In this document: positions 1 through 8,809 of the stretch, in pieces
How the letters are laid out: each line of letters starts with the position of its first letter
Position numbering within the stretch: position 1 is the first letter of the stretch
Notes under the pieces: model-generated
Databases searched by the model: none
What the model saw: the letters and a program-made list of their open reading frames with translations, nothing else
What the model was told of the DNA's origin: nothing
From: Caldilineaceae bacterium
GTDB lineage: Bacteria; Chloroflexota; Anaerolineae; Caldilineales; Caldilineaceae
Assembly (NCBI GenBank): GCA_022842065.1
Contig: JALHQH010000021.1
Location: 1-64,000, forward strand
Direction of reading: 5' to 3'
Length of the DNA stretch: 64,000 nt
Program-made: the position numbers and the translations under genes

Positions 1-88
1 AGGCAAGCCAGCCATTTTTATATGTGCTTTAATATAAGCGGTCAAAGGTAATTCGTTGCGGGTGCCCGTTTTGTACAATAAGGGCAGA

Positions 89-670
89 TTAGGTAAGGGC
101 TGCCTGCCAGGTGCCACCCCACTCGTTATAGACGCTCTTAACATAAGGCGGGGTCGGATGAACAGACGCGGCAGGATGCAGAATACTATTAATAATACGT
201 TCAATTTCACGCAGCGAAAAGGGTTTACCCAACACAGCCTGGCACATTGTGCGCAAGCGCATAATTAAAGGATGGTCAGCATCCTCAGCCGAATTTAAGA
301 TCAGCGGAATGCTTGATGTTTCTGGGCGACTTTGCAGGTTGAGGGCTAATTCATAGCCGTTCATCACGGGCATATTAAAATCCAACAAGATCAGATCCGG
401 TTGGGTACACTGCGCCAAATTAAGCCCTTCTAGACCATTTTGCGCTTCGACAATACGCCAATCAGGATGGACGGCCTGCAATAGATCACAGAGCATTTCA
501 CGCAAGATGGCATTATCTTCGACGATCAAGATGGTCTTTTTTTCCGCCATCGCTTTGCCAGCAAAAACTTTCTCGACCATGACCTTGTCTACCATAGCTT
601 TTTCTACCATGACCTTTCCCGTGCGTGGCTGGGCTTCAACCATCATTTCAGCTCTGTTTGTCTCTGGCAT
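89..670 (-). CDS. Single-domain response regulator (CheY-like receiver)
   Basis: This is a stand-alone receiver domain, probably a phosphoryl-accepting protein that signals by protein contact because no output domain follows. The receiver begins near residue 45 with KKTILIVEDN (acidic pocket). The phospho-acceptor Asp is in LILLDFNMPVMNG and the conserved Lys in VLGKPFS. I start at the ATG at 670, preceded by GGAG at a normal distance; a TTG lies just before it. Residues 18-44 are an unusual low-complexity stretch of near-repeats of the type KVMVEK/KAMVDK/KVFAGK, encoded by short DNA repeats, so a later start at MAEKK is possible. About 25 residues follow the receiver without a recognisable domain. 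No partner kinase is adjacent. Confidence 0.85.
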   Translation of the reverse strand: MPETNRAEMMVEAQPRTGKVMVEKAMVDKVMVEKVFAGKAMAEKKTILIVEDNAILREMLCDLLQAVHPDWRIVEAQNGLEGLNLAQCTQPDLILLDFNMPVMNGYELALNLQSRPETSSIPLILNSAEDADHPLIMRLRTMCQAVLGKPFSLREIERIINSILHPAASVHPTPPYVKSVYNEWGGTWQAALT

Positions 671-1086
671 CAATGTACTCCCGCTACATTCGTCTCAAAA
701 AAATCGCATTTATTTGTCAAGCTGGTACAAGACGAGTGTAAAGAAAGATTATAAAATTAGCCCGAAGAATTTCCTAAGAGATTCTTAAAAAGAGACGCAA
801 CACTTCAAGTAGAGTGATGAAATCCCCGCCTTTTCACTGAGCAAAAAATCTATACCGCTTATTGCATTACAGTTTACTAACGCTGTCATTAATATTTCAG
901 GTAACATAACAAAAAAACATGCTGATTTATATATGCAAAGATATAGGTAAGGTTCACATATAACCCATTACCTCTTCAAAAATATGATTAACCTTTTGAT
1001 TAACCCACATGGTGCCGGCTGTCACAAAACGCACCGCATCGGCTAGAATCTTGTTCACTCTGCTAAAGTGGGGCAAAATGGGGATC
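671..1086. other. AT-rich divergent intergenic region
   Basis: This region separates the minus-strand response regulator from the plus-strand CDF gene. It is clearly A+T-rich around 690-1000, as expected for divergent promoters, but I cannot pick a convincing -35/-10 pair. No gene with a credible start was seen. Confidence 0.4.
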
Positions 1087-2460
1087 ATGTTAAGAGATTA
1101 CCAAACAATTCAATGGGTATTGTTACTCACCTTTCTATTCAATGTGCTAGCCACTGTGGCCAAATTGGGTGTCGGCATCTGGACCGGTGCCCTTAGCCTG
1201 ATTGCAGATGGACTAGACACTCTCTTCGATGGCATCTCTAATGTGATCGGGCTGATTGCCGTACGTATTAGCAGTCAACCACCAGATGAAGAACATCCTT
1301 ATGGGCACCGCAAATTTGAGACATTGGCGGCCCTCTTTATTGCAGCAGCCTTGTTCGTCACCGCCTGGGAGTTAACCACCGGTGCGATTGGGCGCCTCTT
1401 CGCGCCACCAGCAGTAACGGTCAACTGGTGGAGCATCGGCGCGCTGGTGGGTGGGGCGCTGATTCAAGGTGGCACCGGCTGGTGGGAACTGCGCAAGGCC
1501 AAACAACTGGGCAGTGAAGTGCTCTATGCCGATGCGCGGCATACACTGGCCAGCATTGGCGTCAGCGGCGCGGTGCTGCTTGGTTTGGGTGCGGTCCAAC
1601 TGGGCTATGCCTGGGCCGATCCACTGGTGGCGATCCTCGTGGCCGGTGTGATCGCCAAGATTGGCATTGACACGGTGCGTGAAAATATTCCCGCCCTGGT
1701 CGATCGGGCCCCCTTGGATGCCACCCAGATCGGTGAAGTTGTCGCCGGTGTCAAAGGAGTGGAAAGTTACCACCGCATTCGCAGCCGTGGCGTCGTTGAT
1801 GATGTTGCGATTGATCTGCATGTGCGGGTTTCCCCCCAACTCTCGATGCAAGATGCGAATGCGATTGCCGATGAAGTGCGCCGCCGCTTGTTGGCGCTGC
1901 CCGGCGTTGGTGATGTCACCGTCCACGCCGAAGCCGAGCGCACAGGTGATAGTGCCGTTGATCTTTATACCGCCACCAAGCTTGCCGCCCACGAGATTGG
2001 GGTCACCGTCCATGAATGGTGGGTACAGACCGCCGATCAACAGCTGAGTATGCATCTGCATGTTGGCGTTGACCCCAATCTCACCTTGGGCGCAGCCCAC
2101 GCCCTGGTTGACCAGTTGGAACAGACCTTGCTCGAACGCTTGCCGCAACTCTCCTCGATCCACAGCCACTTGGAACCGGCAAATGTGGAGATTCTACCCA
2201 CGGCGCATGTCAGCGCCGGGTTACATCAGCGCATTGCCAATGTAGTCAATCAGGGGGCCGCGGCGATCACTCATCTGCATCATCCGCATGATATTCAGGT
2301 GCGCCAGGTCGAAGGCCGACTCTTTATCACCCTAGAAGCGCTCGTTGATGGCGACTTATCGATGGCCGAAGCACACGAATTGAGCACCCAGTTACAGGAG
2401 AGTATGCGGGCCCGCGTCCCCAATATCGGTGAAGTGTTGGTACACCTGGAGCCACGGTAG
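1087..2460 (+). CDS. Cation diffusion facilitator exporter with three C-terminal dimerisation-like repeats
   Basis: This is an inner-membrane CDF antiporter, expected to export Zn, Fe, Mn or a similar divalent metal. The family signature is clear: the LSLIADGLDTLFDGISN segment in helix 2 gives the DxxxD metal site, followed by HPYGHRKFE. Helix 5 carries YADARHT, giving AxxxD. After about 200 residues of membrane domain the protein does not stop at one cytoplasmic ZT_dimer domain (family norm about 300 aa). It carries three such units of about 75 residues in a row, each with a V-x-V-E/H-x-E-like end (VHAEAE, HSHLEPA, VHLEPR). I start at the ATG at 1087 (MLRDYQTI), where family homology begins; in-frame ATGs at 1009 and 1078 add residues that do not resemble the family. 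Metal specificity is unknown. Confidence 0.88.
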   Translation: MLRDYQTIQWVLLLTFLFNVLATVAKLGVGIWTGALSLIADGLDTLFDGISNVIGLIAVRISSQPPDEEHPYGHRKFETLAALFIAAALFVTAWELTTGAIGRLFAPPAVTVNWWSIGALVGGALIQGGTGWWELRKAKQLGSEVLYADARHTLASIGVSGAVLLGLGAVQLGYAWADPLVAILVAGVIAKIGIDTVRENIPALVDRAPLDATQIGEVVAGVKGVESYHRIRSRGVVDDVAIDLHVRVSPQLSMQDANAIADEVRRRLLALPGVGDVTVHAEAERTGDSAVDLYTATKLAAHEIGVTVHEWWVQTADQQLSMHLHVGVDPNLTLGAAHALVDQLEQTLLERLPQLSSIHSHLEPANVEILPTAHVSAGLHQRIANVVNQGAAAITHLHHPHDIQVRQVEGRLFITLEALVDGDLSMAEAHELSTQLQESMRARVPNIGEVLVHLEPR

Positions 2461-2484
2461 GCAAACCAACACCCCAGCACAATA

Positions 2485-2530
2485 CATTAACAATTGTCAA
2501 TTGATAATTGTTAATTGACAATTGTTAATG
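2485..2530. repeat. 46-bp AT-rich palindrome between convergent genes
   Basis: Two 18-bp arms (CATTAACAATTGTCAATT and its reverse complement) flank a 10-nt loop. It lies between the ends of two converging genes and could act as a bidirectional terminator or be a copy of a dispersed palindrome. The arms are perfect; the function is inferred. Confidence 0.6.
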
Positions 2531-2544
2531 AAAGACCTTAAAGC

Positions 2545-5500
2545 TTACCGGTTAATCATCGGCAGGAAGAGCTGCTGATCCAGCGTCACCCCTGCGAGTG
2601 TGATGAAGTCATTGATGATCAGCGACTCATTGCCAGCCCCATCACGGAACTGGGCAAAGACCCTGCAAGTTTCGCCGATTTCACAGGCCAGTGTCCAGCC
2701 ACGCTGCGGGACAATCGGTTCCCATTCCACCCCGACCATGTCGCTGTTGTTGGAGAGGCGCATTTGGGTTGCCCCGCTGACCGTGTTATAGAGCAGCGAA
2801 AGCTGGTCGGTCAGGTGGCCATTGGCCCCTTGGGCAGCCCCTTCCAATGGCTTGTCGGTTGAGCTGATGTTGAGCACTACCTGTTTGGAGAGCGTCGTTG
2901 GTTTGCCATTTTCGATGAGCATCGCCCCAGCCGGCGCATCAGGATCCGCCTTGGGCGTCACAGCGATTGGTTCGCTGTAGTCACCGCGGGCCTCATCGTT
3001 CACTCCGACCAGGCGAATGTAATAGGTCTGGTCGTTGGTCAGGTTGTCGAGCATAAAGTCCCCCTGCTGCCCCATCTCCACCGGGTCGCCCACCTGATCG
3101 GGATTGGTTGAGACAAAGACCAAGGTCGTTGTGTAGGAGAGCGGGCGGCGCCAGTCGATCAAAATGCGGCTGTTGAGTGGCCGCACATTGATGTGACCAA
3201 GCGGGCGCACCTTGTCATCCTTCGCTTCGAGCGGGTTACGCCCATTGCGCACTTCCGAGCCATCGTTTTCGCCACCCTTGTCGGTGTCGGCACGGCAAGG
3301 CAGGGTCCCCAGTTGGAACTCTTCCAGATTGGTTAGCCCATCCTGGTCGTTATCATTCTTCGCATCATTCGCGTTGATGTCGAGCTTGCACCGGCGTTCC
3401 CAATCATCGGGCATGCCATCATTGTCGAGATCATTGCCCTTGGGCCCTTTGATCCAGAAGCCACCATTCCACTCGCGGAAGAGATTGTTGGCCGGGTTCG
3501 CCGGATCTTTGAAGGCCGCCAGTAGGCGTACACTGTAGGAACCACCCAAAGCGGTCTGACCATAAAGGGCGGCATAGATATTGTCACCGGCGCTGCCATC
3601 GTTGTGCGCCCCATCATCATAGAGCAGCAGGGTCTGCGTACCGGTTGGTCCTTCAATTTGGGCAGCCATTGCCGTTGGCTTAACCGTGCCGTTGCGATCA
3701 ACAATCGTGCCGACAATCGTGACGACATCACCGGCGCTGCCTTGGTTGTTGGTCAAGCCGAGCAAGCGTCCTTCTAGTTGAATGGTCGATTGCACAGAGA
3801 CATTCATAAAAAAGGCGTAGGGACCGCCATTCGTCGTGGCCGTTGGTGCGCTGGGGGAAGCGGCCTGTAATGGGATACAGCTTACTGGATAGTAGTAGGT
3901 GCGGAATTGCCAGGCCCCTTCGGCGGGGTTGGTGACAATTAGAATGTCATCAAAGCGATTGTTAACAATCTCCCACTCGGCCGGGGTCACCTGTGGGTTG
4001 CGGGGGCTGATGGGCAGCCAGCGCTCCTTGGGATCCATGCCGGGGATCTTGACTTCGACTTTGCGCACATCGCTAAAGGTGCAGCCTTCGTCGTCGGGCT
4101 GTTTGCCGGCTACGACCAGGCGCAACTGGTTCACACTTTTGTCAACATTAACCGTCATTTCTTTAATGCTGCCAGCAGTGTCAAAGGCCGGCACGTTGGT
4201 ATAGGGCATATGAATTACACGGGCGGCATCCTGGGCGTTGGTATCGAGGTAATCATAGACATTGGCCAACCCCAGTTGACCAGGCAAGAAGGGGGCAGCA
4301 AAGGTCGCTGCCATGCCATCAGCCAGGTCGAGCGCGTCAATCGCGTTTTGAGCATCGGCGCTAGCAGCCATCACCATGCCGGCCCCGCTGCCATTAGTTG
4401 CCACCGGGCGATAGATACCACCGGTGTCCGCCGCGATCTGGGCCAGCAGATTGCCCGGTGCTTCGGGACCAAAAGCAATCGTGTTAATCACCACGCCGGA
4501 AGCGATCAATTCCCCACGAGCATCGGCGTAGAGCCGGCGCACATTCTCTTCGCCATCCGAAAGCAGGAAGATATGTTTGGGGTTGCTGTTGCCTGGCAGA
4601 TTGAGCAGCTTGTTCTTAGCATCCAGCAGCCCTTCGCTGACAGGGGTCCACTCACGAGCCGAGATGTTATTAATCGCCGTGCGCGTATCGTTGATGCTCG
4701 CGATTTGGTTTGCAACTGTCACATCGCGGCGGCTGAGCAGCGTACGCAGATCCAGCGCACAGTTGCCATCGCCACCGGGCATGCCACACCCAACCGGGTT
4801 GTTGAAGGCCGAGAAATCGGTCACCAGCACGCGGTCACCAGGACGCAACAGGTCCGCAACGACACCACCGGCCCGCTTAGCATTATCTAAACGGGTGCCT
4901 TCGCCGATCGTATCTTCCGTACTCATTGAGCCGCTGGCGTCAACAGTGAGCGCAATGTCGCTGTTACCGGGGTTGACATAGAGCAGTGCGTTGGTTTCGG
5001 TGTCGCAGATTGCATCGAGACAAGTCTCAAAGTTGACAAAAGTGGTCCCCGCCGGTTTGACGGGCGGCAAGAGGATCGCCCAATATTGATTGCCGACTTC
5101 TTGGAAGGTACCCGGCACAACGGTGATTGCGTCGCCGCCGGCATCAAAGCGGAAGGAGCTTTCGGGCAGACCGCGTACGGTGCTTGTCCCATCGGTCACT
5201 TCCCAACGGCCCAAGAAGGCAATCGGGCTGTCTGGTGCACCGACCATCGCGAAGTTGACCTGGCGCGGCTCCAGAATGTTGACAACCGGGCTGACACAAG
5301 TGGCATTCACCGTGTAGCTATAGTTGTTGGCAAAGCTGTTGACTGCGACCACCAATCGATCATGCACCCCAGCCGCGGCAAAGGTACGCACATAATCTTC
5401 GCCAACCTTGGCCGAGCGCAGCACGCTGGACGGCGCGCCGGTCTTGGCGGCCATAAAGTTGATGCCTAGGCTCGCGCCGGCCGCACCGTCAACTTCTAGT

Positions 5501-6663
5501 TGCAGGTAATTACAGCCGCTTTGCGGGGTGATCTGGTAATATTTCGCCGCCCAGTCATCAGGGGTATTATCAGGCCAGCTTTGGCTGCCGCTTGCCATGT
5601 TGACATTTTGGGTTAGTGATGGTGAACCCCAGGGAGTATCAGTCACATCATCGTCAAAGTAGACCAGTTCGGGCTGCGTGGTCGGATTGGCCCAGTTCTT
5701 GGCCCAGTTGGCCGCAAAGAAATTAAGGAAAAACTGCTTTTCGCTGATGCCACCAAGGGCAGGGATCAGGTCGTCGAGCACATAGAGTGTATTCTGATCA
5801 TCACATTCGGTGTAGTGGGCATAAAGCGCGTCGATGTGGTGCCACGGGTCGGTGACCGCCCCAATCGTGCCCAACTGCTCGATAAAATATTTATTAAAGA
5901 GGTTGCCATAACTCTTGTCATACATTGAGGTGCCGGCGTCATAGTTGATGCCGGCATAGCCGGACATATCGAGTGTCGCATCGACCGTATCCGAGCCCAA
6001 GTCGGCGTAGCCTTCGATAAATTCGCTATCGGCAGGGTAGTTGGGCTTGAGGTAGCCGTAGCAACCATCGTTGTATGAGTATTGCAGATAGTGCTGCGCC
6101 TCGTGGTAGACGGTCCACTGGCCACCACCGTTGCGTACTGTCGGCGAATCAATGCCAATCCAGCAGTTGCCGGAGCTAGCCCAATAGGCAATGCCGGACC
6201 AACCAATACCATCTTCCATACGCACGTTGAGATTGTTGCTGCAGCCCGTGTCATAGAGATGGTGACCAGAATCGGCAAAGTAGCGCTGCCACGCTTCTTC
6301 AAACCACTCGGCCACCTGTTCGGCCTCGCCATCGCTGTTGATCCAATGCTCCAAGGTGTAGGTGGTGCCATCTTCGGTACGCATGGCGGTGGCCACATTT
6401 TTGGTGTACCAGACGGTGACCGATTTAGGGGTACCGCCAACGGTAAAGTTACGGGTAATACACTCGTCAAGGGTGATGCCGTCAATCGTGGGGCCACCAG
6501 CACAGGCTGCGGCCGCGGTCACCGTGCCATTCGTCACCGGTGCCGGGCCGAGCAACGGTGGTTGGACGTCACCGCCCGTGCCATGCGCCGAAGCAACCGT
6601 ACGCATGGTAAAGAAGGTACAACTGATGAGTAGTAAAGTTAAAAGTAACCGTCTTGTAGCCAT
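2545..6663 (-). CDS. Secreted multidomain HExxH metalloprotease-like protein with VWA and calcium-binding repeats
   Basis: This is a large exported protein of 1372 residues. The start at 6663 is chosen because AAAGGAGG stands directly before it and [14 protein letters not shown] begins a classical signal peptide ending near ASAHG. Domains in order: an N-terminal region with a zincin motif YHEAQHYLQ (HExxH at about residue 187) followed by FIEGYAD, which could supply the third ligand Glu; a VWA domain from about residue 572 with MIDAS motif DASGS; a calcium-binding, thrombospondin-3/dockerin-like Asp-rich stretch near residue 1080 ([24 protein letters not shown]); and a fibronectin-III-like domain near 1160-1225. 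The C-terminus ends LPMINR. The role is probably extracellular proteolysis or adhesion; the substrate is unknown. It stands alone on the minus strand. Confidence 0.8.
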   Translation of the reverse strand: MATRRLLLTLLLISCTFFTMRTVASAHGTGGDVQPPLLGPAPVTNGTVTAAAACAGGPTIDGITLDECITRNFTVGGTPKSVTVWYTKNVATAMRTEDGTTYTLEHWINSDGEAEQVAEWFEEAWQRYFADSGHHLYDTGCSNNLNVRMEDGIGWSGIAYWASSGNCWIGIDSPTVRNGGGQWTVYHEAQHYLQYSYNDGCYGYLKPNYPADSEFIEGYADLGSDTVDATLDMSGYAGINYDAGTSMYDKSYGNLFNKYFIEQLGTIGAVTDPWHHIDALYAHYTECDDQNTLYVLDDLIPALGGISEKQFFLNFFAANWAKNWANPTTQPELVYFDDDVTDTPWGSPSLTQNVNMASGSQSWPDNTPDDWAAKYYQITPQSGCNYLQLEVDGAAGASLGINFMAAKTGAPSSVLRSAKVGEDYVRTFAAAGVHDRLVVAVNSFANNYSYTVNATCVSPVVNILEPRQVNFAMVGAPDSPIAFLGRWEVTDGTSTVRGLPESSFRFDAGGDAITVVPGTFQEVGNQYWAILLPPVKPAGTTFVNFETCLDAICDTETNALLYVNPGNSDIALTVDASGSMSTEDTIGEGTRLDNAKRAGGVVADLLRPGDRVLVTDFSAFNNPVGCGMPGGDGNCALDLRTLLSRRDVTVANQIASINDTRTAINNISAREWTPVSEGLLDAKNKLLNLPGNSNPKHIFLLSDGEENVRRLYADARGELIASGVVINTIAFGPEAPGNLLAQIAADTGGIYRPVATNGSGAGMVMAASADAQNAIDALDLADGMAATFAAPFLPGQLGLANVYDYLDTNAQDAARVIHMPYTNVPAFDTAGSIKEMTVNVDKSVNQLRLVVAGKQPDDEGCTFSDVRKVEVKIPGMDPKERWLPISPRNPQVTPAEWEIVNNRFDDILIVTNPAEGAWQFRTYYYPVSCIPLQAASPSAPTATTNGGPYAFFMNVSVQSTIQLEGRLLGLTNNQGSAGDVVTIVGTIVDRNGTVKPTAMAAQIEGPTGTQTLLLYDDGAHNDGSAGDNIYAALYGQTALGGSYSVRLLAAFKDPANPANNLFREWNGGFWIKGPKGNDLDNDGMPDDWERRCKLDINANDAKNDNDQDGLTNLEEFQLGTLPCRADTDKGGENDGSEVRNGRNPLEAKDDKVRPLGHINVRPLNSRILIDWRRPLSYTTTLVFVSTNPDQVGDPVEMGQQGDFMLDNLTNDQTYYIRLVGVNDEARGDYSEPIAVTPKADPDAPAGAMLIENGKPTTLSKQVVLNISSTDKPLEGAAQGANGHLTDQLSLLYNTVSGATQMRLSNNSDMVGVEWEPIVPQRGWTLACEIGETCRVFAQFRDGAGNESLIINDFITLAGVTLDQQLFLPMINR

Positions 6664-6988
6664 TCTTTCCTCCTTTCGAGGAATAAAAGATAAAATAGAG
6701 AGGTTTAGGGCGAGCTTATCCGTGGAGGTGGACGAGAACAGGGCGCAGAGAGATGGACGAGATGGCATAGATCCTCCTTGGCATGCAAAACGCCATCAGG
6801 CTTGGTTTGCCGTGGGCAAACCGCGTAGCTCAGCACAGAAAATCGACTATTTAACTCAAGTGCAATGTCAGGGACGCAGGCAATGGATACGTTAAACAGT
6901 AGTAGTCATATGATAGCGATCAAGCCGCCCCCATCCTATGGAGTAGACAATCGGCTGGGTGTGCAGTAGATCACAGCGCGCCGCAGGT

Positions 6989-7040
6989 ATATTTCACGTT
7001 TGGGCTAGTTGCAATCTGCAGCCCGAACAAAGTGAAATAT
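6989..7040. repeat. Imperfect stem-loop in promoter region
   Basis: ATATTTCAC is followed by a GGGCT block; AGCCC and GTGAAATAT then return on the other side, giving an interrupted stem of about 17 bp with a 13-nt loop. It lies just upstream of the promoter at 7061 and could be an operator or an old terminator. The rest of 6664-7060 shows no gene. Confidence 0.4.
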
Positions 7041-7060
7041 GCCAGTACGCTTCAGTCACC

Positions 7061-7089
7061 TTGCCACATTTGTGCAGTTGGGCTAAGAT
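7061..7089 (+). promoter_or_regulatory. Sigma70-like promoter for the phosphotransferase gene
   Basis: TTGCCA, a 17-nt spacer and TAAGAT lie about 65 nt upstream of the GTG start at 7154. Recognised by eye only. Confidence 0.45.
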
Positions 7090-7153
7090 AAATGACAGTC
7101 GTCATTTCAGCCATTTGACGGTAACAGCGCAAAGCTTGCGAAAGGCAGATTGA

Positions 7154-8326
7154 GTGGAGAAGCTGTATACGATCGCCGCACGGTTCGCCAAGGGTGGCGC
7201 AGTGCAGAAGGTGGAATCCTACGGGGCGGGCAATGTCAATGATACCTATCTGGTAACGAGCGCAGCGGGGCCAGCCGATGGCTTACAGAGCGCAAAGACC
7301 CCACACCACTTTATCCTGCAGCGCGTCAACACCCATGTCTTTCAGCGGCCAGAGTTGATCCTGCTCAACATGCGCACTTTCTTAGGCCACATGGCGGACC
7401 GGCAACAGCAGCGCCACCCCACTGTGCAGACTGGGACAGCGTCGACTGGACGTGAACGGTGGCAGATGCCCTATGTGATCGCTACCCAGGAAGGTCAGGA
7501 TTCCTGGCAGGATGACGAAGGCGATTTTTGGCGGGCGATTAGCTTGGTCGAAAACGCCAAAAGTTACGCCAGTATTCGCAATGCTGCTCATGCGCGCGAG
7601 TCGGGTTATGCCTTGGGCCGTTTTCACAGTTTGCTCAGTGACCTCGACCCGGCGCGCTTGCATGATACCTTGCCCGGCTTTCATATCACCCCCAATTATT
7701 TAATGACCTATGACACCGTATTGGCAGAGCCAAGTACGCAGCAACGGCTGACCGGTATCCGCGCGGCGGCAGTACACCGTGCGCTAGACTTTGTCGAGGT
7801 GCGGCGGGGTACTGTAGATGTCTTAGAAGCAGCACTACGCCGGGGTGAGTTGAAGCTGCGGGCGATTCATGGCGATCCCAAAGTTGATAATATCCTGATT
7901 GACAACACAACTGACCAAGCCATCAGTATTATTGATCTGGATACCGTCAAACCTGGCCTTGTCCATTATGATATCGGTGATTGTTTACGCTCTTGCTGTA
8001 ACCCAGTGGGGGAAGAGACGCTGGATCTCGACAGCATCACCTTTGATGCCGAACTTTGTCGCGCGATTCTAGAAGGGTATCTGGGGGAGGCCGCTGGTTT
8101 CTTTACGGCAGCCGACTACGCCTATATTTATGAGTCAATTCGCCTGATCACCTTTGAACTGGGCTTGCGTTTCTTTACCGATTATCTGGCCGGTGATCGC
8201 TACTTTAAGACGCGCTACCCGGATCACAACCTACAACGGGCGTTGGTCCAGTTTCGTCTGGTCAGCTGTGTGGAAGCAGCCGAGGGCACGATTCGGCAGA
8301 TTGTCGCCGCGCAACAGATGACGTAA
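7154..8326 (+). CDS. APH-fold phosphotransferase, possibly a sugar or amino-sugar 1-kinase
   Basis: This is a cytoplasmic kinase of the aminoglycoside phosphotransferase / choline kinase fold. The catalytic loop HGDPKVDN (residue 239 on) has the Brenner HxDxxxxN pattern, and IDLDTV (about 261) supplies the metal-binding Asp. The N-lobe carries a glycine loop (YGAGNVNDTYLV) and FILQRVN as the Lys/Arg strand equivalent. The length (390 aa) and the NVNDTY and QRVN motifs resemble the N-acetylhexosamine 1-kinase group more than antibiotic resistance enzymes; that is a family impression, not proof. The start is GTG at 7154, with no strong Shine-Dalgarno. It appears to be monocistronic. Confidence 0.72.
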   Translation: MEKLYTIAARFAKGGAVQKVESYGAGNVNDTYLVTSAAGPADGLQSAKTPHHFILQRVNTHVFQRPELILLNMRTFLGHMADRQQQRHPTVQTGTASTGRERWQMPYVIATQEGQDSWQDDEGDFWRAISLVENAKSYASIRNAAHARESGYALGRFHSLLSDLDPARLHDTLPGFHITPNYLMTYDTVLAEPSTQQRLTGIRAAAVHRALDFVEVRRGTVDVLEAALRRGELKLRAIHGDPKVDNILIDNTTDQAISIIDLDTVKPGLVHYDIGDCLRSCCNPVGEETLDLDSITFDAELCRAILEGYLGEAAGFFTAADYAYIYESIRLITFELGLRFFTDYLAGDRYFKTRYPDHNLQRALVQFRLVSCVEAAEGTIRQIVAAQQMT

Positions 8327-8398
8327 GGTTGCCGCCATTTTTGGCCACTTCGTCAGCAAATCGTCTGACAAATGTATGTTAATCCTCTTGTAATCTAG

Positions 8399-8427
8399 TT
8401 GACAATCCTTTCAGCCTCTGCTACTAT
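8399..8427 (+). promoter_or_regulatory. Strong sigma70 promoter
   Basis: A perfect TTGACA is followed by a 17-nt spacer and TACTAT. It reads toward the 40-codon frame at 8537. Confidence 0.6.
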
Positions 8428-8536
8428 ACTCCTCACTGAACATCGTTCATATCCCGCCATCAATGCTACGGTGGCGCGGCTTAGACCAATTTGGTACAGA
8501 CTAGCCACAAACGCTCAACACAACAGGGGAAATGAG

Positions 8537-8659
8537 ATGCAAACTTTGATCTGCCTTGGCACAATTGCACTGCTTTACGGTGCAGTAGCATTCGTTGGGT
8601 TTAGTGTTGGCTGGCTGCGCGAACGCAAAAGCCTCGGTAAACCAAAGCTTTTACCGTGA
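8537..8659 (+). CDS. Possible 40-aa single-pass membrane peptide
   Basis: The frame encodes MQTLICLGTIALLYGAVAFV and continues as one hydrophobic helix ending in a basic tail (WLRERKSLGKPKLLP). A GGGG-rich ribosome site precedes the ATG, and a consensus promoter lies about 110 nt upstream. The topology would be N-out/C-in by the positive-inside rule. No family is recognised. It could be a real small membrane protein or a chance frame in the leader of the ABC operon. Confidence 0.4.
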   Translation: MQTLICLGTIALLYGAVAFVGFSVGWLRERKSLGKPKLLP

Positions 8660-8711
8660 CGCACAAAGTCAGCTAACCAAAGTCACGGACAGAGTAAGGC
8701 AGTTTCCGGCA

Positions 8712-8740
8712 TTGTCCAACCCAGCTAATCGTGCTATAAT
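8712..8740 (+). promoter_or_regulatory. Sigma70-like promoter for the ABC exporter operon
   Basis: TTGTCC, a 17-nt spacer and a perfect TATAAT lie 69 nt upstream of the ABC start at 8810. Confidence 0.55.
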
Positions 8741-8809
8741 CCAACCCTACGGTTACGACACGATCTGTTTTGGCACAGCAACAAACTGTGCAGCTGGACT
8801 TATGCCTTT

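Noticed and set aside
1372..2169. Open frame of 265 codons antisense to the CDF gene
   Set aside because: The CDF protein is unmistakable on the other strand; this frame is a composition shadow.
4210..4890. Open frame of 226 codons on the plus strand inside the large secreted-protein gene
   Set aside because: It is antisense to a gene with clear domains; its sequence has no family features and no ribosome site.
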